Of a stretch of DNA of 64,000 nucleotides, positions 57,242-64,000 are shown in pieces. Within the stretch, counting starts at the first letter, position 1; each line of letters starts with the position of its first letter. The stretch is from Planctomycetota bacterium (GTDB lineage: Bacteria > Planctomycetota > Planctomycetia > Pirellulales > Lacipirellulaceae). Location of the stretch: assembly GCA_029781135.1 (NCBI GenBank), contig JAKOXH010000031.1, forward strand, positions 1 to 64,000. Reading direction: 5' to 3'. The notes beneath the pieces were generated by a model. That model was not told the origin of the DNA and did no database searches. It worked only from the letters and a program-made list of their open reading frames with translations. The position numbers and the translations under genes are program-made.

Positions 57242-57296
57242 TGTAGCCACGCTCGCCAGAGCGTGGACGGTCCACCGTCTGGCGACGGTAGCTACA
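57242..57296. repeat. Double-hairpin palindromic repeat, copy 2
   Basis: Inverted near-identical copy of 56314-56375 with a shorter centre. It lies directly upstream of the SDR gene start. Confidence 0.8.
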
Positions 57297-57361
57297 CATG
57301 GCGGCTGAACCGCGTGGCCGCCGCCAACCCCTCGCAATTCCTCGCTCCTCGCCCCCTGCCG

Positions 57362-57925
57362 CTACTTCGCTTCGAACTTCGTCACTTGCCAAAACACTTC
57401 GGGGCCGCCGGTCACCAGGCGGTGATATCGCCGAGGGTAGCCCAATTGAGCATCGAACTCGCAACGCAGCCGCCACTTCGTTCCGGCCGCCGCCTGAATT
57501 TGTTGCTCTGGGTTCTCGGCGATTTGCAGGTCTTGGCTCAGCGTATCGAACATCCCTGGTACCGACCATGTCTTCCAAGTCCACCGCCCCGGCACACGGC
57601 CATCGCGAGTTTCGGCCGCGACCTCCCGCTCACGCACTTCAACATGCACTTGACCAGGCCGAGCACCGCGAAGTTCAATCTCCATGTCGTAACTAGCCGG
57701 GCCGCTCTTGTCCCACTGTGCGATCGCCTTTTCCAGCGTGGCTTCCGTCAATTCGGGCAATCGTTCGGCGACGAAATACTGCAGGGCCGCGGCAATAGCG
57801 GCGACAGCGATTACGAACGAAACCGCCGCAAATACAATCACTTTCGCCCGAGGACGCCCCCGCAAGGAGGGGTCCACCGAGTCGATTTGCTCGCTATTTC
57901 CACCGTTGGGAAGCTTGGAACTCAC
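57362..57925 (-). CDS. Membrane-anchored DUF6174-like protein
   Basis: 187 residues. A single hydrophobic segment at about 29-48 (VIVFAAVSFVIAVAAIAAAL) anchors the protein. The exported part begins with AIAQWDKSGPASYDMEIELRG, continues with strands (VHVEVREREV) and ends LGYPRRYHRL, in the style of DUF6174 proteins. No catalytic residues are evident. Function unknown. Confidence 0.75.
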   Translation of the reverse strand: MSSKLPNGGNSEQIDSVDPSLRGRPRAKVIVFAAVSFVIAVAAIAAALQYFVAERLPELTEATLEKAIAQWDKSGPASYDMEIELRGARPGQVHVEVREREVAAETRDGRVPGRWTWKTWSVPGMFDTLSQDLQIAENPEQQIQAAAGTKWRLRCEFDAQLGYPRRYHRLVTGGPEVFWQVTKFEAK

Positions 57926-58130
57926 AATTTTCGCCCGGTCCGCCGCAATGTGGCAAATGTCCGCAAGAGTATGGGGGATAGAAGCCGACTAAATCAAGCC
58001 AGCCACGAAGCCGTATTCCGCTGTCAATAAAAAAACGCGAAAATCGCAGCCACGAAGTTGATGTTTTGCCTGTCACTAGAACCGTCATGGCAGTCAGGTC
58101 CGATCAAGTTTTTCACAGGGAGCCCGAAGT

Positions 58131-58213
58131 GTGGCATGCTCTCGCGTAGCGTGAGCATGGAACCCTTCGAGCAACATGGCCACGTCGGAGTACCTCCGAG
58201 GCCATGCCACCCT
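58131..58213 (-). repeat. Dispersed repeat, copy 2 (inverted relative to 53739-53820)
   Basis: 83 bases between the DUF6174-like gene and pyk. The near-perfect similarity over 4.4 kb separation shows a recent duplication. Confidence 0.85.
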
Positions 58214-58303
58214 GCGACAACTTCCCGAACCTAATAAACTGATTGGCCCTGATTCGGCGGTGCTGTCGTGCGGAGAATCCCCAGCAAATCGGGCGTATCA
58301 CCC

Positions 58304-59788
58304 ATGACCGATCCTCAAATCACGCGCCAGCGCGCGCGAACAAAAGTTGTGGCCACAATTGGCCCGGCGTGCGAGACCAAGGAACAACTGGCGGCCCTGG
58401 TTCATGCGGGAGTCGACGTATTCCGCTTGAACATGGCCCACGCCGGTCCGAGCGAACAGCAGAAGCACGTCGACAATATCCGTGCACTTAGTAATGAACT
58501 CGACCAGCCGATTGCGATCTTGGCCGACCTCGCCGGACCCAAGATTCGCCTCGGCGAGTTGCCGAACGACCGCATCTACTGCAATCTCGGCTCGGAGTTT
58601 GTCTTCGTGGCCGGCGATGGCAGCGCCACGACGAATGAGCTCACCTGCACGTACGAGCCGCTCGTCGACGAAGTGCAAGTCGGCGACCGCATCATGCTGG
58701 CCGATGGCACGGTCAGCATGGAAGTGGTGCGGAAAGAGCGCGATCGGGCCTACACGATCGTGGTGCAGCGTGGCTCGATCCGTAGCCGGCAAGGCATCAA
58801 TCTGCCGAGCACTAAGCTAAGCGCCCCGGCACTCAGTGCCGCCGATTATGAGCACGCCGTTTGGGCTGCCAAGACGGGAATCGATTTCGTCGGCCTGTCA
58901 TTCGTTCGGGCGCCGCAAGATGTGCAGTTCCTGAAAGACTTGCTCAAATCGAATCGCTCGACATCCAAGGTCGTCGCCAAGATCGAAAAACGCGAGGCAC
59001 TCGAACGGCTGGAAGAGATCATCACGATCGCCGATGCCGTGATGGTTGCCCGCGGCGATTTGGGTGTTGAAATCGACGTGGCCCAAATGCCGCTGGAGCA
59101 AAAGCGGATCATCGCGATGTGCCACCGTTTTCAGAAGCCGGTGATCATTGCGACGCAAATGCTCGATAGCATGCAGGATTCGCCCCGGCCCACGCGGGCC
59201 GAGGCCACCGACGTCGCCAACGCGATTCTCGATGGCGCCGACGCCTGCATGCTCTCTGGCGAAACGGCCATCGGGCACTATCCGCTGGAGGCGGTCGAGA
59301 TGATGAATCGCATCGCCTTGGCCACGGAAACGGCCTTCCGCAGCCGGCCGCCGAAATTACCGGACAACGCATTTTCGCAATTGCAGGCCATCACGAGAGC
59401 GGTCGTTCGAGCGGCGGGCCAGATGGCGCACGATTTGGACGCCAAGCTCGTATTCGTCGCGAGCCATTCCGGCCGCACCGCGCTCGCGCTCTCGCAGCAC
59501 CGCAGCTATATTCCGACGCTTGGTATTAGCACCAGTGAAGCGACGCTGCGGCAAATGTGCCTCTACTGGGGCGTCACACCGCTCCGCGGCGCGCCAGCTC
59601 GCGACTTGCCCGAACTGATTCAACACGCCGATCGCTACGCGTGCGAAGAAGGCTACGCCATCAAAGGCGACCGTATCGTCATCGTGGGCGGATCGCACTT
59701 GGCTGCCGGCCCCGATCGCGAGGACATGGCCAGCGGTGTTCACGATATCTTGCTCGTGCACCAGATCGAAGGCTCGGCCGTAGTGTAG
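58304..59788 (+). CDS. pyk: Pyruvate kinase
   Basis: 494 residues from the ATG at 58304; a GTG at 58268 is also possible. The catalytic barrel (RTKVVATIGPACETKE, FRLNMAHAG, DLAGPKIRLGE), the active-site MVARGDLGVE and the ATQMLDSM loop are complete. The segment FRLNMAHAG carries Asn and an Ala-His where many enzymes have FSHG, a minor variation. The C-terminal alpha/beta domain continues to the end. The stop codon lies inside a fold-back repeat (59785-59844). Confidence 0.97.
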   Translation: MTDPQITRQRARTKVVATIGPACETKEQLAALVHAGVDVFRLNMAHAGPSEQQKHVDNIRALSNELDQPIAILADLAGPKIRLGELPNDRIYCNLGSEFVFVAGDGSATTNELTCTYEPLVDEVQVGDRIMLADGTVSMEVVRKERDRAYTIVVQRGSIRSRQGINLPSTKLSAPALSAADYEHAVWAAKTGIDFVGLSFVRAPQDVQFLKDLLKSNRSTSKVVAKIEKREALERLEEIITIADAVMVARGDLGVEIDVAQMPLEQKRIIAMCHRFQKPVIIATQMLDSMQDSPRPTRAEATDVANAILDGADACMLSGETAIGHYPLEAVEMMNRIALATETAFRSRPPKLPDNAFSQLQAITRAVVRAAGQMAHDLDAKLVFVASHSGRTALALSQHRSYIPTLGISTSEATLRQMCLYWGVTPLRGAPARDLPELIQHADRYACEEGYAIKGDRIVIVGGSHLAAGPDREDMASGVHDILLVHQIEGSAVV

Positions 59789-59844
59789 GGTGGGCACCGC
59801 TCACCAACGATACCGCGTTATGTGGTGGGCAGTGCCCACCCTAC
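59785..59844. repeat. Fold-back repeat containing the pyk stop codon
   Basis: GTAGGGTGGGCACCGCTCAC... (59785-59806) and its inverse at 59823-59844, 20 of 22 bases matching, with a 16-base centre. The TAG stop of pyk is within the left arm. It may act as a bidirectional terminator between convergent genes. Confidence 0.8.
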
Positions 59845-59852
59845 GGAAGCGA

Positions 59853-60899
59853 TTACCGCCGGTACTTCTTCGACGACGGCTGCGTCGTCTTGATGCGATT
59901 CGCAGTTTGCGTCTGCGGCTTCACCGTCTTCGCTTCTGGCGTCGCGTTCGCAGCCGTTGTCGGCGGCTTTGCCGTGGTTTCGTCTTTGACGAGCGATTCT
60001 TCCATTTTCATGACGTATTGCATGCTGCTCGTCGGCCCGGCAAAGCCGATGATCCGCTTGTCGACGTCCATTTGCTGGCCAATTACTTGGCCCTTTTCGA
60101 TATCGAAGCGGGCTTCACCTTCCATGAGCCGCTGCACGATCTGCGTTTCCATCGTGGCATCGATCGGCGAAAGCACTTGATACGTGACCTCAATCGTCGC
60201 CACGCCGTTCTTCACGTCGGCCAGTTTATGGTGCCGTCGAGTCTGAATCATCTTGGTGTTGTTCTTTTCCAGTTTCACCTGCACTTCGAAGGATTCGTCC
60301 CAAGTCTCGCCGATCGCCACCGGCTGATCCGGCAATCGTAGCACGATTGGCGCATCATCTTCGGCATTTTGGCCACGAACTTTCACGTCGCGACGAACGA
60401 CTTTGCCAAACGGCGTAATTCGCATTACGCTTAACGGGACGCCGACCGCCTTGGCCGCATCTTCAAAGCCTGGCGGAGCGACCGTATCCTTCGTGCTGTC
60501 GTATTCCACCGGGTCTTTGTCTGGAAGCTGGTTCACCATGTGGACCTTTTCAACGACATTCGTGAACTCGATATCGCCCTCGGGAACCACGTCGGTCACT
60601 TTCCAGGCCTTGATCGAATCCGTCTTGGTTTGGGCAGCCTGGGTTGTGTTGTCAATCGTGGACCGAATTGAGGCACGGTGCGTCACTTCGTACCGCAATA
60701 CGTCGCCCCGATTCAATTTGTACCGCAACTCGTACTTCTTGCCGTCAGGTTTGGCCGGTGCTTCGGCCACGCGCAGCAAACTGCGATCGGTCGACTCACT
60801 GGCATCGCCTTCTGCGGCAATGACCGCCGCCGATGCCCAAATACTGAGCGCCGCCGTGACCAGGGCGAACAGAGAACGATGCGTCGTAAGAGTTCTCAT
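59853..60899 (-). CDS. Secreted protein of unknown function (DUF6263-like)
   Basis: 348 residues from the ATG at 60899 with AAGGAAG upstream. A signal peptide covers 1-29 (ends AVIAAE). The body is strand-rich (KKYELRYKLNRGDVLRYEVTHR, ITPFGKVVRRDVKVRG, IATIEVTYQV-type segments), resembling DUF6263 proteins. A Thr/Lys/Pro-rich tail follows. No catalytic motif. It lies downstream of nadK behind a fold-back repeat. Confidence 0.8.
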   Translation of the reverse strand: MRTLTTHRSLFALVTAALSIWASAAVIAAEGDASESTDRSLLRVAEAPAKPDGKKYELRYKLNRGDVLRYEVTHRASIRSTIDNTTQAAQTKTDSIKAWKVTDVVPEGDIEFTNVVEKVHMVNQLPDKDPVEYDSTKDTVAPPGFEDAAKAVGVPLSVMRITPFGKVVRRDVKVRGQNAEDDAPIVLRLPDQPVAIGETWDESFEVQVKLEKNNTKMIQTRRHHKLADVKNGVATIEVTYQVLSPIDATMETQIVQRLMEGEARFDIEKGQVIGQQMDVDKRIIGFAGPTSSMQYVMKMEESLVKDETTAKPPTTAANATPEAKTVKPQTQTANRIKTTQPSSKKYRR

Positions 60900-60925
60900 C
60901 GGATTGCTTCCTTGCAATGTGCTAA

Positions 60926-60980
60926 ATGTGGCCGCGTCTCGCCGAGACGCGGTTCGAGTCTCGGAGACACGCGGCCACAT
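60926..60980. repeat. Fold-back repeat between nadK and the secreted protein gene
   Basis: ATGTGGCCGCGTCTCGCCGA... with its inverse ending at 60980 (21 of 23 bases matching). The left arm contains a perfect 9-bp hairpin, CCGCGTCTC/GAGACGCGG, at 60932-60952. Confidence 0.8.
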
Positions 60981-60984
60981 GCGT

Positions 60985-61839
60985 TTACTTCTTTAACCGC
61001 AACTGTCCGCTCCAGCCTAGTTTATCGTGCAAGGTGCGGTAGTACGCTTGGCCACGCACGGCCACCATTTGAAACCGCGCTGGCGAACGCACGATCCGCA
61101 CCCGGTCGCCGCTTCGCAATCGCCCCAGCACGCGACCATCAACAACCAATGATGTTCCTTCGTGCGGATCGGGCACGACGAGTTCAATCACGCGGTCGGC
61201 CGAGTCGATGACCGGACGATGGGTCAGCGTATGGGGGCTGATGGGCAGGATCACCAGTGCTTGAAGGTCATTCCGCAGGATCGGCCCGCCCGCCGAAAGG
61301 CAATGAGCGGTCGACCCGACCGGCGTGCTGACAATCAAGCCGTCGCAACTGTAGGTAGTTACGAGATCTCCGTCAACATAAAGCTCGATATCGAGCATCG
61401 AAAACGGTGGCCCTGCTAGCACCGACGCCTCATTGAGCCCCAGTGAATGATAAAGCGGCCGCCCCTCACGCGTGGCCGAACACTCAATCATCAAATGCTC
61501 GACGACCTGGTGGTCGCCTGCGGCAATTTCCGGCAGAGCTTGCTCCAGTTGTTCCGGCTGAAGCGCCGCGAGGAAGCCGAGTCGGCCTAAGTTTACGCCC
61601 AGGACCGGCCGTTGGCGGGTGCCCAACTGGTGGGCGGCCCGCAAGATGGAGCCATCGCCCCCCAACACCACCGCCAAGTCAAAGTCGAGCGAATCGAGCG
61701 GCTCGGAGAAATCGAGCGAATGTCCGACAACGGTCAGGTAGCGCTCGATCGTCGGCCTGAGTCGATCGACGGCACTACGCAACTCGGCCCGAGTACCATC
61801 GGCCAGGATGATCGCCCGTGGTGGGTGATTCGCCGCCAT
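60985..61839 (-). CDS. nadK: NAD kinase
   Basis: 284 residues. The GGDGS motif at 60-64, the NLGRLGFL segment, LNEASV and SCDGLIVSTPVGSTAHCLSAGGP are diagnostic; the last has PVGSTAH for the usual PTGSTAY. The enzyme phosphorylates NAD to NADP. The gene starts 25 bases after dxs stops and is likely in the same transcript, linking NADP supply to isoprenoid synthesis. Confidence 0.95.
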   Translation of the reverse strand: MAANHPPRAIILADGTRAELRSAVDRLRPTIERYLTVVGHSLDFSEPLDSLDFDLAVVLGGDGSILRAAHQLGTRQRPVLGVNLGRLGFLAALQPEQLEQALPEIAAGDHQVVEHLMIECSATREGRPLYHSLGLNEASVLAGPPFSMLDIELYVDGDLVTTYSCDGLIVSTPVGSTAHCLSAGGPILRNDLQALVILPISPHTLTHRPVIDSADRVIELVVPDPHEGTSLVVDGRVLGRLRSGDRVRIVRSPARFQMVAVRGQAYYRTLHDKLGWSGQLRLKK

Positions 61840-61864
61840 CCGTTTGTCTCGACAAGTTATATCG

Positions 61865-63802
61865 CTAATGGATCACACCGTTGGCGACGACCACCGGTTG
61901 CTGTGCGCCAGCGGCTCGTTCGGCAGCCAACTTGCGGCAGGCCGCGGCAATGCCATTGGCGTCGAGGTCCAGGTCGGCGAGCAATTCCCCTCGCTCGCCG
62001 TGCTCCACGAATTTATCAGGAATACCGAGTCGACGTAAATGACTTGTATCCAATCCCGCTTTCGACACAACTTCCAGTATGGCGGAACCAAACCCGCCCA
62101 TCAGCGAACCTTCTTCCACAGTGGCCACGAATCCACATTCGCGAACAGCGCGCAGGATGGTTTCCTCATCGAGCGGTTTGATGAACCGCGCATTCACGAC
62201 GCCGACGTGCAACCCTTCCTTGAGGAGCATATCTGCCGCCTTCAAACACTCCACAAGCAACGCGCCGCCGCAAAGAACGATGCCATCCTCGCCCCAAGAC
62301 AACACTTCGCTTTTGCCAAACTCCACTGGTTTTCGCTCGGCATGAATCGTCGGCAACGCAGCCTTTGGGTACCGGATGGCGCAGGGCGCAGCGTGCTGAA
62401 GTGCCAACCCCAGCATCTGCGTGAGGTCGTTTTCGTCCGCCGGCGCCATCACGACCATATGCGGGAACACGCGCAGGTAACTCAGGTCAAACACGCCGTG
62501 GTGTGTGGGGCCGTCCGGCCCCGCCAATCCGCCCCGATCGAGCATGAACGTGACGGGCAAATTCTGCAGGGCGACTTCCTGGAAGATCTGGTCGAACGAA
62601 CGCTGTAGGAAGGTACTATAAATATCCACGATCGGCCGCAGGCCAACTTTCGCCTGCCCGGCCGCAAACGCCACGGCATGCCCCTCGCAAATGCCAACGT
62701 CGAAAAAGCGATCGGGGAATGCCTCGCGAACCCGTTCCAGGTTGTTTCCTTGGCACATGGCGGCCGTAAGCACCGTAACGCGAGGATTCGACTTCATTTG
62801 GTCGAAAATCGCGGCCGACGCCGCATGCGTGAATGCCCGGGCGGAACTTTTCTTCATCTGCACCACGTCGCCCACGCGCTGTTCGAACTGGGGTGGTGCG
62901 TGGAATGTCACGGGATCTTCCGCGGCTGGCCGGAAACCATGACCCTTCTCCGTCACCACATGCAACAGCACCGGCCCTTCAACACTGCGAACCATCCGCA
63001 AATACTTGCGCAGCAGGCCGATGTTGTGGCCATCGATCGGGCCAAAATAGTGCAGGCCGAGATCTTCAAAGAGCATCCCGCCGTGCAGGCCCGCCTTGGC
63101 GGCCTCCTTAATCTGTGCCAAAAAACGCTCGACCGGGTCGCCTAATAGCGGCACTTTACCAAGTACCTTCACCACTTCTTCTTTGAGCCCCGAGTACATG
63201 CGGTTCATCCGCAAGCGGTCCAGGTAATCGGCCATGCCGCCAACCCGCGGGCAGATCGACATCTTGTTGTCGTTCAACACGATAAGTAGCCGTTTGCTCG
63301 ATCGCCCCACATTATTAAGCGCTTCGAAAACGATGCCCGAGGGAAATGCTCCATCGCCAATGACCGCGACGCTCCACCGCTGATCATTATCTCGCAGCAA
63401 TTCATCGCCGCTCGCGAGCCCCAGGGCCGTCGAAACACTTGCCCCCGCGTGCCCCGTCATGAACAGATCGTATTCGCTCTCCTCCGGATTTGGGTAGCCC
63501 ATCAAGCCACCCTTCGCGCGCATCGAATTGAATTGCGGATATCGACCCGTGACGAGCTTATGGGGATAAATTTGATGCCCCGTATCCCAAATCAATCGAT
63601 CATGACGGAAATCGAAAGTTTGATGCAGCGCGATGCACAGCTCCACAACACCCAAGTTCGAGGCGAAGTGTGCGCTGCGACTACTGACCAAGTTGCACAG
63701 CACTTCGCGCATCTCCGTTGCCAGCCGTTCCAACTGCGGCAGTGAAAGACTGCGCAAATCCTCGGGTGACTGGATCGACGGTAGGATAGAAGGCTTATTC
63801 AC
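61865..63802 (-). CDS. dxs: 1-deoxy-D-xylulose-5-phosphate synthase
   Basis: 645 residues from a GTG at 63802; the frame extends to a TTG at 63841. The N-terminal motif RSAHFASNLGVVEL, the thiamine diphosphate site GDGAFPSGIVFEALNN (the usual form is GDGAxTGG), LNDNKMSI, the Glu-His in EGHAVAFAAG and the LDRGGLAGPDGPTHHGVFDL block are clear. It condenses pyruvate and glyceraldehyde 3-phosphate in the MEP pathway. Order ispA-dxs-nadK suggests an operon. Confidence 0.95.
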   Translation of the reverse strand: MNKPSILPSIQSPEDLRSLSLPQLERLATEMREVLCNLVSSRSAHFASNLGVVELCIALHQTFDFRHDRLIWDTGHQIYPHKLVTGRYPQFNSMRAKGGLMGYPNPEESEYDLFMTGHAGASVSTALGLASGDELLRDNDQRWSVAVIGDGAFPSGIVFEALNNVGRSSKRLLIVLNDNKMSICPRVGGMADYLDRLRMNRMYSGLKEEVVKVLGKVPLLGDPVERFLAQIKEAAKAGLHGGMLFEDLGLHYFGPIDGHNIGLLRKYLRMVRSVEGPVLLHVVTEKGHGFRPAAEDPVTFHAPPQFEQRVGDVVQMKKSSARAFTHAASAAIFDQMKSNPRVTVLTAAMCQGNNLERVREAFPDRFFDVGICEGHAVAFAAGQAKVGLRPIVDIYSTFLQRSFDQIFQEVALQNLPVTFMLDRGGLAGPDGPTHHGVFDLSYLRVFPHMVVMAPADENDLTQMLGLALQHAAPCAIRYPKAALPTIHAERKPVEFGKSEVLSWGEDGIVLCGGALLVECLKAADMLLKEGLHVGVVNARFIKPLDEETILRAVRECGFVATVEEGSLMGGFGSAILEVVSKAGLDTSHLRRLGIPDKFVEHGERGELLADLDLDANGIAAACRKLAAERAAGAQQPVVVANGVIH

Positions 63803-63848
63803 GGCATATGAAATGTTGTTTTGCGGACATGCTCGCTGCAAGCACTGC

Positions 63849-64000
63849 TCATGCGTGTCGCGTGCACACGAACTTGGCCAATTCTATAAGCGGAGCCGCC
63901 CGCGAACCGAATATCTCGATCATAGCACATGCCTCGTCGGTTAGCTTGTGGGCCTCTTGCCGGCTGACCTCACGGCCAAGAAGTCGCGGAAAAGTCAATT
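63849..64000 (-). CDS. ispA: Polyprenyl (farnesyl/geranylgeranyl) diphosphate synthase, C-terminal part
   Basis: About 50 C-terminal residues are visible, reading LTFPRLLGREVSRQEA and ending LAKFVCTRHA. The LTFPRLLG segment and the Ser-Arg helix are typical of the end of IspA-type trans-prenyl synthases. The upstream aspartate-rich motifs lie outside the window. Only this fragment can be judged; the position before dxs agrees with the usual cluster. Confidence 0.8.
   Translation of the reverse strand, partial: LTFPRLLGREVSRQEAHKLTDEACAMIEIFGSRAAPLIELAKFVCTRHA

Noticed and set aside
57219..57584. Upstream extension of the SDR gene
   Set aside because: The extra 122 codons cover a double-hairpin repeat and the tail of another gene; a GTG with GGAG at 57218 gives the normal SDR start.
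60941..60965. tRNA-like GGTTCGAGTC
   Set aside because: It is inside a fold-back repeat, and no acceptor or anticodon arms can be formed.

Overview
The window looks like a chromosomal segment of a planctomycete (Planctomycetota, probably near the Pirellulales). This is inferred from gene content and not from a marker gene: AtpE and AtpF carry signal peptides, there is a FSLRQLL-type membrane protein, Cys-rich secreted proteins and a short conserved GYSK-ending protein of a kind I associate with the group, and the intergenic DNA is crowded with fold-back repeats typical of these genomes. No rRNA, tRNA, CRISPR array or prophage was found.

Layout. 1-3.1 kb: the start of an IS630-like transposase, a run of three hairpins sharing one apical loop, a P-II regulator whose T-loop tyrosine is replaced by Phe, and a periplasmic Deg-type protease. 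3.3-11.5 kb: a complete F-type ATP synthase operon on the minus strand (atpZ, atpI-like, B, E, F, H, A, G, D, C). 12-16.6 kb: a DUF4912 protein, a UVR-motif protein, LarE and a VKOR-thioredoxin fusion. 16.9-19.8 kb: a PhyH-fold enzyme with the HxA iron site of SyrB2-type halogenases, an SDR partner, and a Cys-rich secreted protein. 19.9-23.5 kb: a zincin-like protein, a glutaredoxin-like protein, a membrane protein and a LarA-family enzyme with the nickel-pincer ligand spacing.

23.8-29.7 kb: the most unusual locus, a tight three-gene plus-strand operon encoding a winged-helix AAA ATPase, a 1140-residue protein joining a Ser/Thr kinase to a tubulin/FtsZ-like GTPase, and an FHA-EAL protein. Kinase, phosphothreonine reader, filament-type GTPase and c-di-GMP domain together suggest a phospho-regulated cytoskeletal or envelope system.

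29.8-38.8 kb: housekeeping and assorted genes (STAS, LexA, ABM, ProB, P450, GNAT, PurF, Uma2, ferritin-like). 38.9-45.8 kb: a HemN-like radical SAM gene and a minus-strand module of adenylate-forming enzyme, aldehyde dehydrogenase, iron alcohol dehydrogenase and PQQ-type propeller, interrupted by a GxxExxY gene lying between inverted repeats. 46-57.9 kb: SNF2 ATPase with an overlapping partner, TPR proteins, an ABC-2 permease, an SDR and many fold-back repeats. 58.3-64 kb: pyruvate kinase, a secreted protein, and an ispA-dxs-nadK isoprenoid/NADP cluster running off the right edge.
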